From Bacillota bacterium (GTDB lineage Bacteria; Bacillota; Clostridia; Oscillospirales; Acutalibacteraceae): DNA of 5,460 nucleotides. Position 1 is the first letter of the stretch; each line of letters begins with the position of its first letter. This document shows, piece by piece, positions 4,579-5,460 of the stretch. The position numbers and the translations under genes were made by a program. The notes below the pieces were generated by a model. The model saw only the letters and a program-made list of their open reading frames with translations. It was not told where the DNA came from and ran no database searches. Location of the stretch: assembly GCA_009786275.1 (NCBI GenBank), contig WQTL01000325.1, positions 1-5,460 on the forward strand, written 5' to 3'.

Positions 4579-4607
4579 ATTATAGCCAATCATGGAAAGG
4601 TTGTCAA
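4579..4607 (-). promoter_or_regulatory. Perfect-consensus promoter of the antisense RNA
   Basis: On the minus strand TTGACA (4602-4607) and TATAAT (4579-4584) are 17 bp apart, an exact sigma-A consensus. It points towards the toxin gene, and no protein frame follows it, so an untranslated RNA is the natural product. Strong antisense promoters are typical of type I antitoxins. Confidence 0.85.
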
Positions 4608-4616
4608 GGGGGTCGT

Positions 4617-4682
4617 TCAAGAAAAACGCAGCAGCTGACGAATCTTTTCCGTCACGGCCGCAATCGAAAGCCCGCTTGTGTC
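4617..4682 (-). pseudogene. Out-of-frame C-terminal remnant of the kinase-like gene
   Basis: Read from GAC at 4680-4682, the minus strand encodes DTSGLSIAAVTEKIRQLLRF and one serine before TGA (4617-4619). A DTSGLS/T start with an amphipathic helix and stop is a normal ending for small P-loop kinases. It overlaps the end of the upstream frame (ACA at 4679-4681) by two bases at GACA, consistent with deletion of roughly 50 codons at a short shared sequence. With the 4652-4984 frame it defines one broken gene spanning 4617-4984. Confidence 0.65.
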
Positions 4683-4984
4683 ACACTGCATGCGCGCAGG
4701 CCCAAATCAACCGCCCCGGCAGAGATTTTGCGCACCGTGTTTTCGCTCATAACCCAACTGAGCACAACAAAGTCGCATTCGCCGCAGACTTGATAATTGC
4801 GCACCATATGCAGGATGTTGTCAACGGCCATGTTTTTGGTCTCGCGGTTGCCCACAAACGGGTGGATGTCCAGGCACCAGTCGCCGTCAATGAAAGCCGC
4901 GCGGCCAAGCGTATCGCATAACGCCGTGCCAACCGTCGTTTTTCCGACACCCATAGGCCCTGTGATGAGAATGAAAGTTTTCAT
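4652..4984 (-). CDS. P-loop nucleotide/adenylate kinase-like protein, C-terminally damaged
   Basis: The open frame gives 110 residues. Walker A is GPMGVGKTT at 9-17 in a FILITGPMGVGKTTVGTALC context; FIDGDWCLDIHPF (31-43) and NMAVDNILHMVRNY (51-64) follow, as in small AAA_33-type kinases or shikimate/gluconate-kinase-like proteins of Clostridia, usually about 165-180 residues. Homology appears to stop at residue 102 (SVT); the last eight residues (QAGFRLRP) do not fit. A tail typical of this family is found next to it in another frame, so an internal deletion with a frameshift is likely and the protein is probably inactive: the lid region and base-binding part are gone. The start at 4982-4984 is chosen because the family begins MKTFILITG. 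No Shine-Dalgarno is present; the promoter is placed for a leaderless message. It is divergent from the comM-like gene. Confidence 0.7.
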   Translation of the reverse strand: MKTFILITGPMGVGKTTVGTALCDTLGRAAFIDGDWCLDIHPFVGNRETKNMAVDNILHMVRNYQVCGECDFVVLSWVMSENTVRKISAGAVDLGLRACSVTQAGFRLRP

Positions 4985-4990
4985 ACGGGA

Positions 4991-5019
4991 AGTATAGCAC
5001 AACCCGGACGCCATAGCAA
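4991..5019 (-). promoter_or_regulatory. Promoter of the kinase-like gene, placed for leaderless transcription
   Basis: On the minus strand TTGCTA (5014-5019), a 17-bp spacer ending in TGC, and TATACT (4991-4996). The seventh base after the -10 is the A of the ATG at 4984, so the transcript would start at or within a base of the start codon. Confidence 0.6.
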
Positions 5020-5036
5020 GGATAATTTGAATGACC

Positions 5037-5045
5037 AAGGGGGAG
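5037..5045 (+). promoter_or_regulatory. Ribosome-binding site of the comM-like gene
   Basis: AAGGGGGAG ends 4 nt before the ATG at 5050 and fixes the start, which also matches the family's usual N-terminus MFA(K/R)VNS. A GATAAT at 5021-5026 could be a -10 element but has no good -35. Confidence 0.6.
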
Positions 5046-5049
5046 TCGT

Positions 5050-5460
5050 ATGTTTGCGCGGGTCAACAGCATGGGCTGCTACGGCATGGAGGCCTTTTGC
5101 GTGGAGGTGGAGGCGGACTGCCACAACGGCATGCCGCGCATCGACGTGGTCGGGCTGCCGGACGCCTCGGTGAAGGAGAGCTGCGACCGCGTGCGCGCCG
5201 CCATGAAAAACTGCGGCTGCCAATTCCCCGTCAGCCGCATCACCGTGAACCTCGCCCCCGCGGACCGGCGCAAGGAGGGCCCCCTCTACGACCTGCCGAT
5301 GTTCGTGGCGCTGCTGGCGGCCTCGGGGCAGCTGAAACAGATGCCGGCGACGTCGGCGTTCTTCGGCGAGCTTTCCCTCGACGGCGCGGTGCGGCGGGTC
5401 AACGGGGCGCTGCCCATGGTCATACAGGCCAGGGACGCCGGGTGGGAGGAGATCTTTGTG
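5050..5460 (+). CDS. comM: YifB/ComM family Mg-chelatase-like AAA+ ATPase, partial (N-terminus)
   Basis: The first 137 residues are present and the gene continues beyond the window; family members are about 500 residues. Visible is the N-terminal ChlI-type (ribosomal S5 domain 2-like) domain: MFARVNSMGCYGMEAFCVEV, IDVVGLPDASVKES (31-44), RVRAAMKN, FPVSRITVNLAPADRRKEG with YDLP following (about 59-82), and FFGELSLDGAVRRVNG (103-118). The Walker A of the AAA+ domain lies further on. In Gram-negative bacteria ComM is a branch-migration helicase that helps integrate transforming DNA; the role in Firmicutes is less certain, and the name YifB is equally used. Six cysteines in the first 60 residues are more than usual. 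Codon use is GC-rich like the ligase and unlike the segment at 2870-4616, so this marks a return to core chromosome. Confidence 0.95.
   Translation, partial: MFARVNSMGCYGMEAFCVEVEADCHNGMPRIDVVGLPDASVKESCDRVRAAMKNCGCQFPVSRITVNLAPADRRKEGPLYDLPMFVALLAASGQLKQMPATSAFFGELSLDGAVRRVNGALPMVIQARDAGWEEIFV

Noticed and set aside
1..5460. CRISPR array, rRNA or complete tRNA genes
   Set aside because: No regularly spaced repeats of suitable length and no rRNA or full tRNA cloverleaf were seen on either strand.

Overview
The window looks like a chromosomal segment of a GC-rich Firmicute, probably a gut Clostridia/Oscillospiraceae-type organism. Evidence for this: strong AGGAGG-type ribosome sites, sigma-A type TTGACA/TATAAT promoters, and Clostridia-like versions of RlmH, a YifB/ComM protein and an AMP-forming acyl-CoA ligase. 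The assignment is an inference from protein flavour and signals; no search was run.

Layout. Bases 1-785 carry two translationally coupled genes on the minus strand: rlmH (23S rRNA pseudouridine-1915 methyltransferase) and, overlapping its stop by an ATGA, the start of a membrane protein with an HEFGH motif that runs off the left edge. Bases 786-1087 are a GC-rich intergenic stretch packed with hairpins. Bases 1088-2728 (minus) encode a 546-residue acyl-CoA ligase. It is driven by a perfect-consensus promoter followed at once by two imperfect 15-bp direct repeats and a cre-like site, so it is likely regulated.

Bases of about 2870 to 4616 are visibly less GC-rich and look like an inserted or decayed accessory segment. 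It holds an unrecognised two-TM protein (minus), an inverted repeat plus nick core closely resembling the oriT of MOBQ plasmids (pGO1/pSK41/pIP501/RSF1010 group) with no relaxase nearby, and a compact candidate type I toxin-antitoxin locus. That locus comprises a 26-residue hydrophobic peptide gene (plus) with a perfect Shine-Dalgarno sequence that can be masked by an upstream CCTCCT, and a convergent antisense RNA with its own perfect-consensus promoter ending at a hairpin that contains the toxin stop codon. This oriT plus type I toxin-antitoxin combination is the most interesting content and suggests the remnant of a mobilizable element.

Bases 4617-4984 (minus) are a P-loop kinase-like gene that appears to have lost an internal segment, leaving the C-terminal tail out of frame. 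Its promoter is placed for a leaderless transcript. At 5050 (plus), divergent from it, begins a comM/yifB Mg-chelatase-like AAA ATPase gene that continues past the right edge.
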